Assembly (NCBI GenBank): GCA_023250955.1
Contig: JAHEZQ010000015.1
Span: forward strand, 1 to 64,000
Direction: 5' to 3'
DNA: 64,000 bases
Source of the DNA: Melioribacter sp.
GTDB taxonomy: Bacteria; Bacteroidota; Ignavibacteria; Ignavibacteriales; Melioribacteraceae
Made by a program: the position numbers and the translations under genes. Below the pieces are notes generated by a model, which made no database searches, was not told where the DNA came from, and worked only from the letters and a program-made list of their open reading frames with translations. Shown here in pieces: positions 8,094-18,012 of the stretch (within the stretch, counting starts at the first letter, position 1; every line of letters begins with the position of its first letter).

Positions 8094-10322
8094 TTAATAC
8101 TCTTCTTCCGAAGTCTCTGCAGGTTCTTCCTCTTCTTTTGCTTTCGGCATTGTCCAACTTGCGAAATCACAATCAGGATATTTGTTACACCCGTAAAATA
8201 TTTTTCCGCGTTTTGTTCTTCTTGTTATTACTTCCCCATCGCTGCATTTAGGACACTTTAGGCCAAGAGTAACAACTTTTGTGAAATCACAATCGGGATA
8301 TTTTTCACATCCGATAAATCTTCCAAACTTCCCTTCTCTAAAAACTGTTTTTGATCCGCACTTAGGACAAATCTCCCCTGTCTCTTCAGGTGCACCTCCA
8401 TTTGGTGCAAAATCTTTTAGCGATTTAATATTTTTACATTCAGGATAATTTGTACAGGCTAAAAACTTTCCAAAACGGCCCATTTTTATATCCATATCCG
8501 AACCGCATTTATCACATTTAATTTTTTCAAGATTTGCTTCTACTTCTACCAAAGTTTTTGAGAACGGCTCGTAGAAATCATTCAAAACTTTTAGGTAACC
8601 AATCTCACCATCTGCAATTAGATCTAATTCGCCTTCCATCTGAGCTGTAAAGTTCACATTAAAAATATTTCCAAAATTCTTTACTAAAATTGTGTTTACT
8701 TTTCTGCCAAGTTCTGTAGGAATTAATTTACGATCTAGTTGTTCTACATACTTGCGATCAATAATTGTTCCCATAATCATTGCGTAAGTACTCGGGCGTC
8801 CGATTCCGTTATTTTCCAATTCTTTGATCAAAGAACTTTCTGTATACCTTGGAGGCGGTTTAGTAAAATGTTGATTTGGAGTTAACTCTTCTAATTTCAT
8901 CTTCTGATTTAATTCTAATCCTACTGGAATTAATCCGCTGCTACCATTTTGATCATTACTATCTTCCAAATCTTCATCATAAAGAGTTAAGAATCCATCA
9001 AATAGAATTGTTGTACCGGAACTTCTAAACACATATTCATCAGCTGAAATACTTACTGTGGTTGTCTCCAATCTAGCTGATTCCATCTGACAAGCAATGA
9101 ATCTTTTCCAAATTAACTCGTAAAGTTTGAACTGAGCCTCATCTAAATATTCTTTTACAAATTCTGGTGTGTACTTTAATGATGTAGGCCTGATAGCTTC
9201 ATGAGCATCTTGAACATTCTTTTTATTTTTTGATTCATAATTCTTTGCTTTTTCGGGTAGATAATTTTGACCGTACTTTTCTAAAATAAAATTCCGTGCT
9301 TCAGAAACAACATCTTCGCTTAATCTCACAGAATCTGTTCTCATATAAGTAATTAATCCGGTTGTTCCTTCAGAGCCAAGATCAATGCCTTCATAGAGCT
9401 GCTGAGCCAACATCATTGTTCTACGCGGACGGTAACGAAGCTTTCGTGAGGACTCTACTTGTAGAGTACTTGTAATAAACGGTGAATATGGATTTCTTTT
9501 GCTTTCTTTTTTATTAAGATCGCTTATAGTATAATTTTTTTTCGATCTAAGAGTTTCTGCAATATTATTTGCTAACTCAACGCCGGAAATTGCAAAATTT
9601 GTTTTTAAGAATTCTTCCCAATCATTCTCATTCATTTGAGGTTTTGGCGGAACTTTAATTTGTTTTCCGTTTACCTCATACAACTTTGCTTTTATTTCTT
9701 CCCCTTTTTCTGTCTTAAATACTGCAACAATAGACCAATATTCTGTTGCAATAAATTTCTCAATTTCTTCTTCGCGTTCACAGATCAATCTCAATGCAAC
9801 AGATTGAACTCGTCCCGCTGAAAGTGAACTTCCGTATGCTTCTATAACCGCACGCCATAAAAAAGGACTAACTTGATAACCAATAATTCTATCCATTACA
9901 CGGCGGGCTCTTTGAGAAGTAACAAGATGTTCATCAATTTTAATAGTATGATTTAAGGCTTCGTTAACAGCTTTCTTTGTAATTTCATTGAACATAACTC
10001 GTTCAATTTTTTCCTTCTGTGGATCAGTTAAAATATCAACTATGTCTTGTGCAATAGCTTCGCCTTCACGGTCAGGATCGGTTGCTATATAAATCTTCTT
10101 TGATTTTCCCGCCAAAGATCTGATCTTCTTAATAACATCACCTTTACCGCGGATATTTACCAACTTCGGTTCAAATCCATTTTCAAGGTCAATCCCAAGT
10201 TTTGTTTTTGGCAAATTCCTGATATGACCAACAGTAGCTTCAACAATATAACTTTTACCAACGTACTTATTTATAGTTTTAGCTTTTGAAGGCGATTCCA
10301 CCAGTATAAGATCTTTACTCAT
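8094..10322 (-). CDS. topA: DNA topoisomerase I
   Basis: A 742-residue type IA topoisomerase that relaxes negative supercoils. The TOPRIM domain has E9 (LVESPSK) and D82-x-D84 (TDPDREGE). The strand-cleaving tyrosine is Y326 in TYMRTDSVR. The C-terminus carries three zinc ribbons in a row (roughly 600-725), each with two CxxC-type pairs around a G-R/K-F-G-like centre; the middle one reads CPKCGSKTVFREGKFG. The last 15 residues are acidic. The next gene upstream is smg, an arrangement also known near topA in other phyla. Confidence 0.96.
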   Translation of the reverse strand: MSKDLILVESPSKAKTINKYVGKSYIVEATVGHIRNLPKTKLGIDLENGFEPKLVNIRGKGDVIKKIRSLAGKSKKIYIATDPDREGEAIAQDIVDILTDPQKEKIERVMFNEITKKAVNEALNHTIKIDEHLVTSQRARRVMDRIIGYQVSPFLWRAVIEAYGSSLSAGRVQSVALRLICEREEEIEKFIATEYWSIVAVFKTEKGEEIKAKLYEVNGKQIKVPPKPQMNENDWEEFLKTNFAISGVELANNIAETLRSKKNYTISDLNKKESKRNPYSPFITSTLQVESSRKLRYRPRRTMMLAQQLYEGIDLGSEGTTGLITYMRTDSVRLSEDVVSEARNFILEKYGQNYLPEKAKNYESKNKKNVQDAHEAIRPTSLKYTPEFVKEYLDEAQFKLYELIWKRFIACQMESARLETTTVSISADEYVFRSSGTTILFDGFLTLYDEDLEDSNDQNGSSGLIPVGLELNQKMKLEELTPNQHFTKPPPRYTESSLIKELENNGIGRPSTYAMIMGTIIDRKYVEQLDRKLIPTELGRKVNTILVKNFGNIFNVNFTAQMEGELDLIADGEIGYLKVLNDFYEPFSKTLVEVEANLEKIKCDKCGSDMDIKMGRFGKFLACTNYPECKNIKSLKDFAPNGGAPEETGEICPKCGSKTVFREGKFGRFIGCEKYPDCDFTKVVTLGLKCPKCSDGEVITRRTKRGKIFYGCNKYPDCDFASWTMPKAKEEEEPAETSEEEY

Positions 10323-10335
10323 TATGAATTACCTT

Positions 10336-10794
10336 TTAATTGACAGTATCTGAAGAGTACAATGTTAATCTGCTTCCCGGTAATATGCCGGATTCATATT
10401 CAACCAATGATAAAAGAATTATCCAGTTGATTTCTCTTCTAGATACTCTACTCTCAGGAAACATTGTTAATTGATCTAAAATCAGTTCCATATTTTCAGA
10501 ATCCAGCAGTCCTACATTTAATAAATGCATTATATAGTTGTAATTTTCTAAACCTAAAATCTCTTTTTCAAGTTCCGATAATAAGCGTATACTTTTATTA
10601 TGAATATTATCTTTATTAATCTCAACTGTCTTTCGTGCTAATATTTTATCATAGACTAAACTAAACGCTATTCCTAACGTTTTCTTATCGAAATGTTTAT
10701 TCTTCATCAACTTACTATTTATTTCTTCCATAGAAGAATTATTACTCAATCCTTCTAATATTTTTGCTAATACTTCAACAATTTTAGCCGTCAT
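10336..10794 (-). CDS. smg: Smg family protein (DUF494)
   Basis: A 152-residue protein that resembles the Smg/DUF494 family in its second half: a segment around RLLSELEKEILGLENYNYIM, then GLLDSENMELILDQL and a closing INWIILLSL. No biochemical role is established for Smg. Its place directly upstream of topA supports the call, as smg and topA are neighbours in proteobacteria too. It overlaps the end of ybeY by 4 bases (ATGA). The N-terminal third shows only general helical character. Confidence 0.72.
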   Translation of the reverse strand: MTAKIVEVLAKILEGLSNNSSMEEINSKLMKNKHFDKKTLGIAFSLVYDKILARKTVEINKDNIHNKSIRLLSELEKEILGLENYNYIMHLLNVGLLDSENMELILDQLTMFPESRVSRREINWIILLSLVEYESGILPGSRLTLYSSDTVN

Positions 10795-11237
10795 GTTTCC
10801 TTTACTAATCCTTTAGAATATTTTTTAAGTTTTTGCACAACCATATCTTCAACAATTTTCATCCTTTTTCTCTTTGCTGTAGTTTTATCATCATATTCAC
10901 TCATGTGTAAAATTCCGTGAGTCACTAATCTTAATATTTCATTGCTAAGTGTTACACGATACTTTTTACTGTTTTGCAATGCATCATCAATAGAGATGAA
11001 AATTTCGCCGTCTAAATTATTTCTTTCGTTTGAATAATCAAAGGTGATTATGTCTGTACAGTAATTATGTTTCAAATATTTCTTATTGATCCCGAGCATC
11101 GTTTCTGATGAAACAAAATTTATTTCCAATGATAGAATATTAACATCAAGCTCATTACAAATTAAAGACACAATCTTATGTAACAATTTTTTTTGTGTTC
11201 TAATTCCCTTCTCTTCGTATATAGATAAATTCTTCAA
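10791..11237 (-). CDS. ybeY: Endoribonuclease YbeY (rRNA maturation factor)
   Basis: A 148-residue metal-dependent endoribonuclease involved in 16S rRNA 3' processing and ribosome quality control. The central strand DIITFDY with GEIFIS matches the family. The metal motif reads H107-G-I-L-H111-M-S-E-Y-D-D117: two histidines are present, but the third ligand, usually His, is Asp. As far as I recall, an Asp here also occurs in Bacteroidetes relatives, so this may be a lineage variant rather than loss of function. The start is TTG, with no close ATG. Confidence 0.88.
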   Translation of the reverse strand: MKNLSIYEEKGIRTQKKLLHKIVSLICNELDVNILSLEINFVSSETMLGINKKYLKHNYCTDIITFDYSNERNNLDGEIFISIDDALQNSKKYRVTLSNEILRLVTHGILHMSEYDDKTTAKRKRMKIVEDMVVQKLKKYSKGLVKET

Positions 11238-11263
11238 GTTATTATTATTTCACCTTATAAATA

Positions 11264-12871
11264 CTATTTTGAAAAACCGGCTAGTTTTTCAGCTTCCCCG
11301 AATAATGATGCTGCTTTTTGAAATTGATGATCTGATTTTAACAAAGTTAAATACCAACCGTTATTCTTATAAAGATCGCGTGCAATAAATGCTTTTAATC
11401 TTTGTCTAATACTTTCTTTATCAGCCTCATAACCCTTTGCATCATATTTTACTTTTAATGATTCAGCATATTGAACAAAACTTTGCATTTGTTCGTTGCT
11501 GATTTGAAATTCATTTGCAAACTTTTGAAGATTGTTGGAATATTTTTCTCTAAGTACAGAACCGTCTTTATCGAGAATTTTTCTTACAAATTGATAGTAA
11601 ACATTATTCTTTCTTAACTCTAATGAATAATTAGAAACTTTACCAGGCTCAACAATATAATCCGGTGTAATACCGCCGCCGCCATATACAGTGCGTCCGT
11701 TCTTAGTTTTAAATTTTGGTTTAGAGGAATCTTTTTCAGTTTTGTGATCAACATTATCGCCTTCAGTTTCTTGTCTGTCCATAACTTCTTCATAATATTT
11801 ATTCTTGTCTTTATAATTTCTCTGAATTTGTCTTCCTGAAGGTGTAAAATATTTTGCAATTGTTATTCTAACAGCTGAACCATCTTTTAATTGTATTGGA
11901 GTTTGCACAAGACCTTTTCCAAAAGTTGTTTCACCAACTATTAGACCTCTATCCCAATCCTGTATAGCACCGGAGACAATTTCACTTGCGGATGCTGAAC
12001 CACGATTCACTAAAATGATCAACGGAATTTTTTCGTATGGATAAGTTTTACCGGCATGATATTCCTCGCTAGATTCTTTTAATCTACCTTTATTATAAAC
12101 AATCATTTTATCGCCGTCTATAAATAGATCTGCTATATTAGATGCCTGTCTTTCATATCCGCCGGGATTATTTCTTAGATCAAGCACTAATCTCTTCATT
12201 CCCTTCGATGCAAGATCCTTAAGTGCATTTACCATCTCTTCTGTAGTCGTTTCGGAAAAGCGAGTGAGATTTATGTAACCGGTTTCGTTATCATACATTA
12301 ATGAAGCATCAACAGAAAATAAATTTATTTTATCACGCGTAACTTTAAATGTTGTTAATGATTTCGAGCTTGGTCTGAAAATAGTAAGATCAACATTTGT
12401 TCCTTTATTGCCGCGCAATTTTTTTATTACGTCTTCGTTTTTCCAACCAGTACTATTCTTACCATCTATCTTAACGATACGATCACCTGAAATAATCCCT
12501 ACAATTTCACTTGGTCCGCCTGTAATTGGTGATACAACTGTAATTGTATCATTTATAATTTGAAACTCAACTCCAATTCCTTCAAAATTTCCTCTGAAGG
12601 ATTCTTCTTCGGCCGTTTGATCTTTAGCAGAAACATAAACTGTGTGCGGATCTAAACTACTAAACATTCCTTTGATGGCATCTTCAGTTAATTTTTGTTC
12701 ATCAACCTTATCCACATAATATTCTTCGGTGAATTCCATTATATCACCGATCTTTTTTAGTTGTTTAGATTTTTCGGAAAATGAAACTACATCATTTAAT
12801 TTCAAACCGATTAACAATCCTAAAAGCAATGCAAAGATTAAATACGGCAGATGTTTACTAATATTTTTCAT
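11264..12871 (-). CDS. C-terminal processing peptidase (S41, CtpA/Prc family)
   Basis: A 535-residue periplasmic serine protease anchored by an N-terminal hydrophobic segment (about 8-26). A PDZ domain (about 95-175) recognises C-termini. The catalytic core has G291-S-A-S-A-S296-E-I with the nucleophile Ser296, and G313-E-T-T-F-G-K319-G with the general-base Lys319, so the Ser-Lys dyad is intact. The roughly 150-residue tail after the protease core is charged and helical. It sits between lysS and ybeY without overlap. Substrates cannot be inferred. Confidence 0.92.
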   Translation of the reverse strand: MKNISKHLPYLIFALLLGLLIGLKLNDVVSFSEKSKQLKKIGDIMEFTEEYYVDKVDEQKLTEDAIKGMFSSLDPHTVYVSAKDQTAEEESFRGNFEGIGVEFQIINDTITVVSPITGGPSEIVGIISGDRIVKIDGKNSTGWKNEDVIKKLRGNKGTNVDLTIFRPSSKSLTTFKVTRDKINLFSVDASLMYDNETGYINLTRFSETTTEEMVNALKDLASKGMKRLVLDLRNNPGGYERQASNIADLFIDGDKMIVYNKGRLKESSEEYHAGKTYPYEKIPLIILVNRGSASASEIVSGAIQDWDRGLIVGETTFGKGLVQTPIQLKDGSAVRITIAKYFTPSGRQIQRNYKDKNKYYEEVMDRQETEGDNVDHKTEKDSSKPKFKTKNGRTVYGGGGITPDYIVEPGKVSNYSLELRKNNVYYQFVRKILDKDGSVLREKYSNNLQKFANEFQISNEQMQSFVQYAESLKVKYDAKGYEADKESIRQRLKAFIARDLYKNNGWYLTLLKSDHQFQKAASLFGEAEKLAGFSK

Positions 12872-12879
12872 TATACCCT

Positions 12880-14388
12880 TTACTTTTGAGGACGCATTTG
12901 TGGAAATAAAATCACATCGCGGATTGACGGCTGATTTGTTAACAACATAATTAATCTGTCAATCCCAACTCCAAGTCCGGCTGTCGGGGGCATTGCATAT
13001 TCAAGAGCGCGTACAAAATCTTCATCAATCTGATGAGCTTCTTCGTCACCGGCTTCTTTCATTATTGCTTGATCTTCAAATCTGCTTCGTTGATCAATCG
13101 GATCGTTAAGTTCGCTGAACGCATTACAAATTTCACGTCCTAAAACAAATCCTTCAAATCTTTCTACAAGTCCTTTTCTTGATCTGTGTTTCTTTGCAAG
13201 CGGTGAAAGTTCTACCGGGTAATCAGTAACAAAAGTTGGCTGTATTAATGTAGGTTGAATAGTTACTTCGAAAAGAAGATCAATCAATTTACCTTTACTC
13301 TCCCCGCCTTCCATATCAACATTTTTTGTTTTCAATAATTTTATCAGTTCTTCATTGGAAGCTAAGAGCACATCAATTCCAACTTTCTCTTTTAGTTCAT
13401 CAACCATCGAAATTCTTTTCCATGGCGGATTGAAATTGATCTTGTTCCCTTCAATGTTAAATTCTGTTGTGTTAAAAACATTTTTAGAAATATTTGCTAC
13501 CATATTTTCTACGAACGACATCATCCAGAAATAATCTTTGAAAGCAACGTAAAGCTCAAGCATTGTAAATTCCGGATTATGTGTTTTATCCATTCCTTCA
13601 TTACGGAAATCTTTTGATATCTCATAAACTCCGTCAAATCCTCCAACGATCAAACGTTTCAGATAAAGTTCATCTGCAATTCTTAAGTAGAGGTCTATAT
13701 CAAGAGCATTGTGATGAGTAACGAATGGACGCGCAGTAGCACCGCCATATAACGGCTGCAAAATTGGTGTTTCAACTTCTACTAATCCGTTTTCATCCAA
13801 ATATTTTCTAATCTCAGTTACAACTTTTGATCTTGTTTTAAAAACCGATTTAACTTCCGGATTCAGGATTAAATCTAGATAACGCTGACGATAACGCATT
13901 TCTTTGTCGGCAAACTGATCATGCACAACTTTATTTCCGCTTTCATCAGTTGTTTCTTTTGGAATTGGAATCGGTCTCATTGATTTAGAAAGAAGTGTAA
14001 ATGATTTAGAATGAACTGAGATTTCACCAGTCTTTGTTTTAAAAACAAATCCTTCAACGCCAACTATGTCGCCAATATCAAGAAGCTTAAATACTTCGTA
14101 AGAATCTCCAACATCATCTTTCTTTAGATAGATTTGAATTTTGCCGTCTTTATCCTGAATGTGTGCAAAAGATGCTTTACCCATTCTGCGAATAGCCATA
14201 ATTCTTCCGGCAATTTTAACATCTTTGTTCTCATATTTTTCAAAATTGTTTTTGATATCTTCCGAATAATGATCAACATCAAAACTGTAAGCAAACGGTT
14301 GAATTCCTTTTGCAAGCAGTTCTCTTAATTCATCATGTCTTCGTTGAATGAGCGCATTAAAATCTAAATCTTGATTTAATGGTTCCAA
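12880..14388 (-). CDS. lysS: Lysyl-tRNA synthetase, class II
   Basis: A 502-residue class II synthetase that charges tRNA-Lys. The N-terminal OB-fold anticodon-binding domain (about 55-150) includes GRIMAIRRMGKASFAHIQD. Class II motif 2 (FRNEGMDKTHNPEFTMLE) and motif 3 (GLGVGIDRLIMLL) are complete. The start is a TTG at 14388, chosen because GGAGGAA sits four bases upstream (14391-14397) and no in-frame ATG lies close. The length is usual for bacterial LysRS. It is followed by the processing peptidase gene after 8 bases. Confidence 0.96.
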   Translation of the reverse strand: MEPLNQDLDFNALIQRRHDELRELLAKGIQPFAYSFDVDHYSEDIKNNFEKYENKDVKIAGRIMAIRRMGKASFAHIQDKDGKIQIYLKKDDVGDSYEVFKLLDIGDIVGVEGFVFKTKTGEISVHSKSFTLLSKSMRPIPIPKETTDESGNKVVHDQFADKEMRYRQRYLDLILNPEVKSVFKTRSKVVTEIRKYLDENGLVEVETPILQPLYGGATARPFVTHHNALDIDLYLRIADELYLKRLIVGGFDGVYEISKDFRNEGMDKTHNPEFTMLELYVAFKDYFWMMSFVENMVANISKNVFNTTEFNIEGNKINFNPPWKRISMVDELKEKVGIDVLLASNEELIKLLKTKNVDMEGGESKGKLIDLLFEVTIQPTLIQPTFVTDYPVELSPLAKKHRSRKGLVERFEGFVLGREICNAFSELNDPIDQRSRFEDQAIMKEAGDEEAHQIDEDFVRALEYAMPPTAGLGVGIDRLIMLLTNQPSIRDVILFPQMRPQK

Positions 14389-14423
14389 TATTCCTCCAAA
14401 ATTCTTTCTAATTAATTATAAAA

Positions 14424-15932
14424 TTAATTTCTAATAAAATTTACAAGACGGTGACAGACATTATCCTCGATGTAATTTGCTAGAGCAGGCGGAACTAAAT
14501 AATTATTTACCATCATAGAAAAAACAAACTGTTCGCCGGAAACTGTCTTTAAATATCCCGAAAGTGCAGAAACATTATTGTTGTATCCGGCTTTTGCCCT
14601 AACGTTGTTCTCGGCAGAGGTTCTTTTCATTCGGTCAATTAATGTTCCGTCCACACCTGCTATCGGTAATGATTCATAAAATTTTGAAAACTCATCGCTC
14701 TTATTCATGTATGATAAAAGATTTACAATCTGTCTTGGCGTTACCAAATTTAATCGGGATAAACCGGAGCCGTCTGCCATTACCATACTTTCCGGATTAA
14801 TTCCCATCGTATTAAAGAAATCATTGCAAGCTTTAACACCGTTCTCTATTGTACCGAAATTGTAAATCTCAAGACCAATTGTTTTGAGAATCTGCTCTGC
14901 ATAAAAATTATTACTGTTCTTATTTAATTCTTTAAGAATCATTTTTAATGGAACAGATCTGTGTGAAAAGATCGGAGTAAGATCATCCGATTGAATATTT
15001 TTTTCTGCAATTTCAATTCCGCCAATTTTTCCTTTAACAATAATTCCCTTTTGTTCGAACACTTCTCTAAGAACTGTAAGAAAGAACATTGTAGGATCTG
15101 TTATAGAAACATGCTCGCTGATCGGTTTTGAATCTTTCTTAATGTTACCCGTCACACTAATAAGATTTGTCCCGCGCAATCTTTTAATTGAAACAGATTG
15201 TTCCGAATTCTCATCAACAGTAATTACTTTTGGTGCAAGCTGAACATATTTAGTTTCCGGAATAACAGAAATTTTTGCCGGGTAATTAATTTCACTTGGT
15301 TCTATCTTTATCTCAATACTGTTATCGTCAAAACTTAAGGCGCCGCTTGGAGCTTCGAACCAGCTTGATTCATAATCTAAAGTCCAACCCTTTCCGAGTC
15401 CAACATTATCGAAGTATGAATCGTCTCCATAAATATTTCCTGTTATAGCCCAAATTCCTTTCGCTTTAAGAGAATCCGCCCAATCTTCAAATATTTTAGT
15501 TTGCGAGCCTTCATAAAACCGGTTTGATATTGTCGGATCACCTGAACCTTGAATGATCAGATCTCCTTTAAGCAGACCTTTTTCGATATCACCATTAACA
15601 TAAAAATTTGTTTCATAAGTGAAATCGGAACCAAGCAGAATTATTGCCGCAGCGCCAGTAAATAATTTCATGTTCGATGCAGGAATGAAAAGTTTATCTG
15701 CGTTTCGTTTGTAGATAACTTCTCCAGTTTTCAACGATTTAATCATTACACCCCAAACCGCGTCACTGAAATTTTTATCGTTGAAATAATCATCAAGTTG
15801 ATCACGTAATTCTACAAGAGAATTTAAACTTTGGCTGCTCTTTTTTTCACTCAACGTATCTTTCTGTTGTGAAAAAAGAATTGATGTAAAGACGAGCAGA
15901 ACAAAAAATATTTTACTTACCGTATTTATCAT
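14424..15932 (-). CDS. dacB: D-alanyl-D-alanine carboxypeptidase/endopeptidase (PBP4, S13)
   Basis: A 502-residue penicillin-binding protein with a signal peptide (about 1-21). The S13 layout shows the nucleophile motif S86-N-M-K89, an SxN motif in KNSNNFYAE (about 345), and a third motif that reads K447-A448-G449 instead of the usual KTG. The surrounding block, RAKAGYNNNVSALSGYL, otherwise matches the family. The Thr-to-Ala change may alter substrate or beta-lactam binding. The start overlaps the 3' end of rluB by 20 bases. Confidence 0.9.
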   Translation of the reverse strand: MINTVSKIFFVLLVFTSILFSQQKDTLSEKKSSQSLNSLVELRDQLDDYFNDKNFSDAVWGVMIKSLKTGEVIYKRNADKLFIPASNMKLFTGAAAIILLGSDFTYETNFYVNGDIEKGLLKGDLIIQGSGDPTISNRFYEGSQTKIFEDWADSLKAKGIWAITGNIYGDDSYFDNVGLGKGWTLDYESSWFEAPSGALSFDDNSIEIKIEPSEINYPAKISVIPETKYVQLAPKVITVDENSEQSVSIKRLRGTNLISVTGNIKKDSKPISEHVSITDPTMFFLTVLREVFEQKGIIVKGKIGGIEIAEKNIQSDDLTPIFSHRSVPLKMILKELNKNSNNFYAEQILKTIGLEIYNFGTIENGVKACNDFFNTMGINPESMVMADGSGLSRLNLVTPRQIVNLLSYMNKSDEFSKFYESLPIAGVDGTLIDRMKRTSAENNVRAKAGYNNNVSALSGYLKTVSGEQFVFSMMVNNYLVPPALANYIEDNVCHRLVNFIRN

Positions 15933-16626
15933 AAATATTTTTTATTTCTATATAAGATAATTTTCTATAACCGCCTTTTGGAATTCCTTTTACTGTAAAT
16001 CCGCCGAAACTTTCCCGATCCAGATCATCCACAAAATATCCGAGTGCTAAAAACATATTTTTTACAAAATGATTTCTTCCTTCAACCGTTGTTACAACCA
16101 ATTTGTCGTAACGGTTTCGAGAAACAAATTTTATTGCTTCAAAACGGCTTCTTCTTCTATCGAGAGTAATTCCTTTGAGCAGTTTTAGTTTATCTTCTTC
16201 CAAAAGCGGTTTGTTCAATGTTACTTTGTATTCCCGTGGCACATGATTACTAGGATGGGTAAGAAAATTTGTGAAATCGCCGTCATTGGTTAAAAGAAGA
16301 ACCCCTGTTGTGTCGTAATCCAATCTTCCGACCGGAAATATTTTTTGATTTGTATCTATTAGATCAAGAACTGTCTTTCTTCCTTTATCATCTTCCGTCG
16401 ATGTGATAAATGCTTTCGGTTTGTTCAAAAGGAAATAAACTTTCTTCTGTGGTTTGATTTTCTCACCGTCAAGAGCAATTTGATCTGTCTCGGGATCAAG
16501 AAAGAAAGCAAGATCAATAACTGTTTTTCCGTTTACCTGAACTCTGCCTTCTAAAATGAACTCTTCTGATTTTCTTCTTGATGCAATCCCGCATTCGGAG
16601 AGAAACCTATTCAATCGTATTTTCAT
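15913..16626 (-). CDS. rluB: 23S rRNA pseudouridine synthase, RluB/RsuA family
   Basis: A 237-residue pseudouridine synthase. The N-terminal S4 RNA-binding domain covers about 1-60 (RLNRFLSECGIASRRKSEE). The catalytic aspartate is D103 in G-R-L-D-Y-D-T-T-G. The RluB/E/F/RsuA subfamily is clear; RluB is preferred because the gene directly follows scpA and scpB, a common neighbourhood for rluB. It overlaps scpB by 20 bases and dacB by 20 bases, so the three genes are probably translated in a coupled way. Confidence 0.87.
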   Translation of the reverse strand: MKIRLNRFLSECGIASRRKSEEFILEGRVQVNGKTVIDLAFFLDPETDQIALDGEKIKPQKKVYFLLNKPKAFITSTEDDKGRKTVLDLIDTNQKIFPVGRLDYDTTGVLLLTNDGDFTNFLTHPSNHVPREYKVTLNKPLLEEDKLKLLKGITLDRRRSRFEAIKFVSRNRYDKLVVTTVEGRNHFVKNMFLALGYFVDDLDRESFGGFTVKGIPKGGYRKLSYIEIKNIYDKYGK

Positions 16627-17299
16627 TATCTTCTTCTAATTCTGATTCTATTTCGTTATCGCGCTCAAGTTCAGACTGCAATTCTTCTTCTTCAGCTTTT
16701 TCTTCCAAACCGCTCATCATTATTCTTCGTTTCTGTTCAATGAAATCTTCATCTTTCATTATTTCTTCTATCTCGCGTGGTTTGGGCAAATCGCTTATCT
16801 GTTTCAATCCAAAATATTTTAGAAATTCATCTGTAGTAACATACAGAAGCGGACGACCAACAGTCTCAGCTCTTCCGGCAATTGTAACAAGATTTTTTTC
16901 CAGCAAAGTATTGAGTGTATAATCCGAATTCACACCACGTATTGATTCCAATTCCGGTTTTGTTAGCGGTTGTTTATATGCAATCATCGCAAGTGTCTCA
17001 AGAGATGCAGGACTTAATCTTCTTTTTGTTTTTTCAGTTGAAAGATACCCGACATACTTTGCGTGATCAGGCTTTGTTGCGTGGATATAACCGTGAGCAA
17101 TCTTCAAAATTGTAAATGCAATTCCGTTTTCATCATATTTTATATTTAACTCATCAACTGTTTTTTCTATATCATCTTCAGTGATCTCAATATCCTGTCC
17201 GTCAATTTCTTTAACGGCATTAATAATTTCTGCCGGAGTTAAAGGATCATCCGAAGCAAAGATCAATGCTTCTACAACCGAGTTGTAAATATTATCCAT
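16607..17299 (-). CDS. scpB: Segregation and condensation protein B
   Basis: A 230-residue subunit of the SMC-ScpAB condensin, which organises and segregates chromosomes. Two winged-helix domains are expected; the family block SPASLETLAMIAYKQPLTKPELESIRGVNSDYTL is well matched, including the A-Y-x-Q-P element. The C-terminal 60 residues are highly acidic and of low complexity, beyond the conserved domain. The start overlaps the scpA stop by 8 bases. Confidence 0.93.
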   Translation of the reverse strand: MDNIYNSVVEALIFASDDPLTPAEIINAVKEIDGQDIEITEDDIEKTVDELNIKYDENGIAFTILKIAHGYIHATKPDHAKYVGYLSTEKTKRRLSPASLETLAMIAYKQPLTKPELESIRGVNSDYTLNTLLEKNLVTIAGRAETVGRPLLYVTTDEFLKYFGLKQISDLPKPREIEEIMKDEDFIEQKRRIMMSGLEEKAEEEELQSELERDNEIESELEEDNENTIE

Positions 17300-18011
17300 T
17301 TGCTAATCCGTAAATGATAAAATCGTTTAGTTTATTTGATGCGCGCAGCCCGATCTTCCCCGCTTTGACCATTTCCAAAATCGCGATAAATGTAACAACA
17401 ATTTTAATTTTCTCACGCAGATCAATCATCAAATCAAGAAAATCAATTTGATTTTTTTCTCCGAGCTTTGTTGTTATATAATCCATCTGCTCGTCAATAG
17501 TTATGTTCCACTTTTTAATTTGATGAACTGGTTCGGGCGGTTTTTCAAGTAAAACTTTTTTGAATGCTTTGATCAAATCATAGATTGTAATGTTCTTAAG
17601 AAGTACACCGTAATCTGTGGTTGTTTCTTTCGGATCTTCATCAAAATTACTGCGGTAATTATATTTTCTCTGATTCGCTTCCATAAAAGAAAGTTCTTCA
17701 GACATCTCCTTATATCTTTTGTACTCAAGAAGAGCTTTAACCAATTCAGCGCGAGGATCAACTTCTTCCCCTTTCTCATCAATCTCTCTTGGCAGCAGCA
17801 TTCTAACTTTAATCTGCATCAAAGTTGCAGCCATTAAAATAAAATCACCGGCAACTTCAAGATCAAGTTGTTCGAGAAGATGAAGATAATCCATAAACTC
17901 GTGAGTTATACGTGAGATAGGAATATCATAAATATCCAATTCATCTCTTCGAAGAAAGAAAAGAAGCAGATCGAGCGGACCTTCAAAATCTTGTAAGCTT
18001 ATTTTATACAC
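17292..18011 (-). CDS. scpA: Segregation and condensation protein A (kleisin)
   Basis: A 239-residue kleisin that bridges the SMC heads. The N-terminus, F-E-G-P-L-D-L-L-L-F-F-L-R-R-D-E-L-D-I-Y-D-I-P, is the diagnostic ScpA pattern, and the C-terminal winged helix (about 175-239) is present. The start is GTG at 18011, placed one base after the trpS stop codon; an ATG overlaps it but is out of frame. No smc gene is in the window. Together with scpB and rluB this forms a standard cluster. Confidence 0.94.
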   Translation of the reverse strand: MYKISLQDFEGPLDLLLFFLRRDELDIYDIPISRITHEFMDYLHLLEQLDLEVAGDFILMAATLMQIKVRMLLPREIDEKGEEVDPRAELVKALLEYKRYKEMSEELSFMEANQRKYNYRSNFDEDPKETTTDYGVLLKNITIYDLIKAFKKVLLEKPPEPVHQIKKWNITIDEQMDYITTKLGEKNQIDFLDLMIDLREKIKIVVTFIAILEMVKAGKIGLRASNKLNDFIIYGLANG

Positions 18012-18012
18012 A

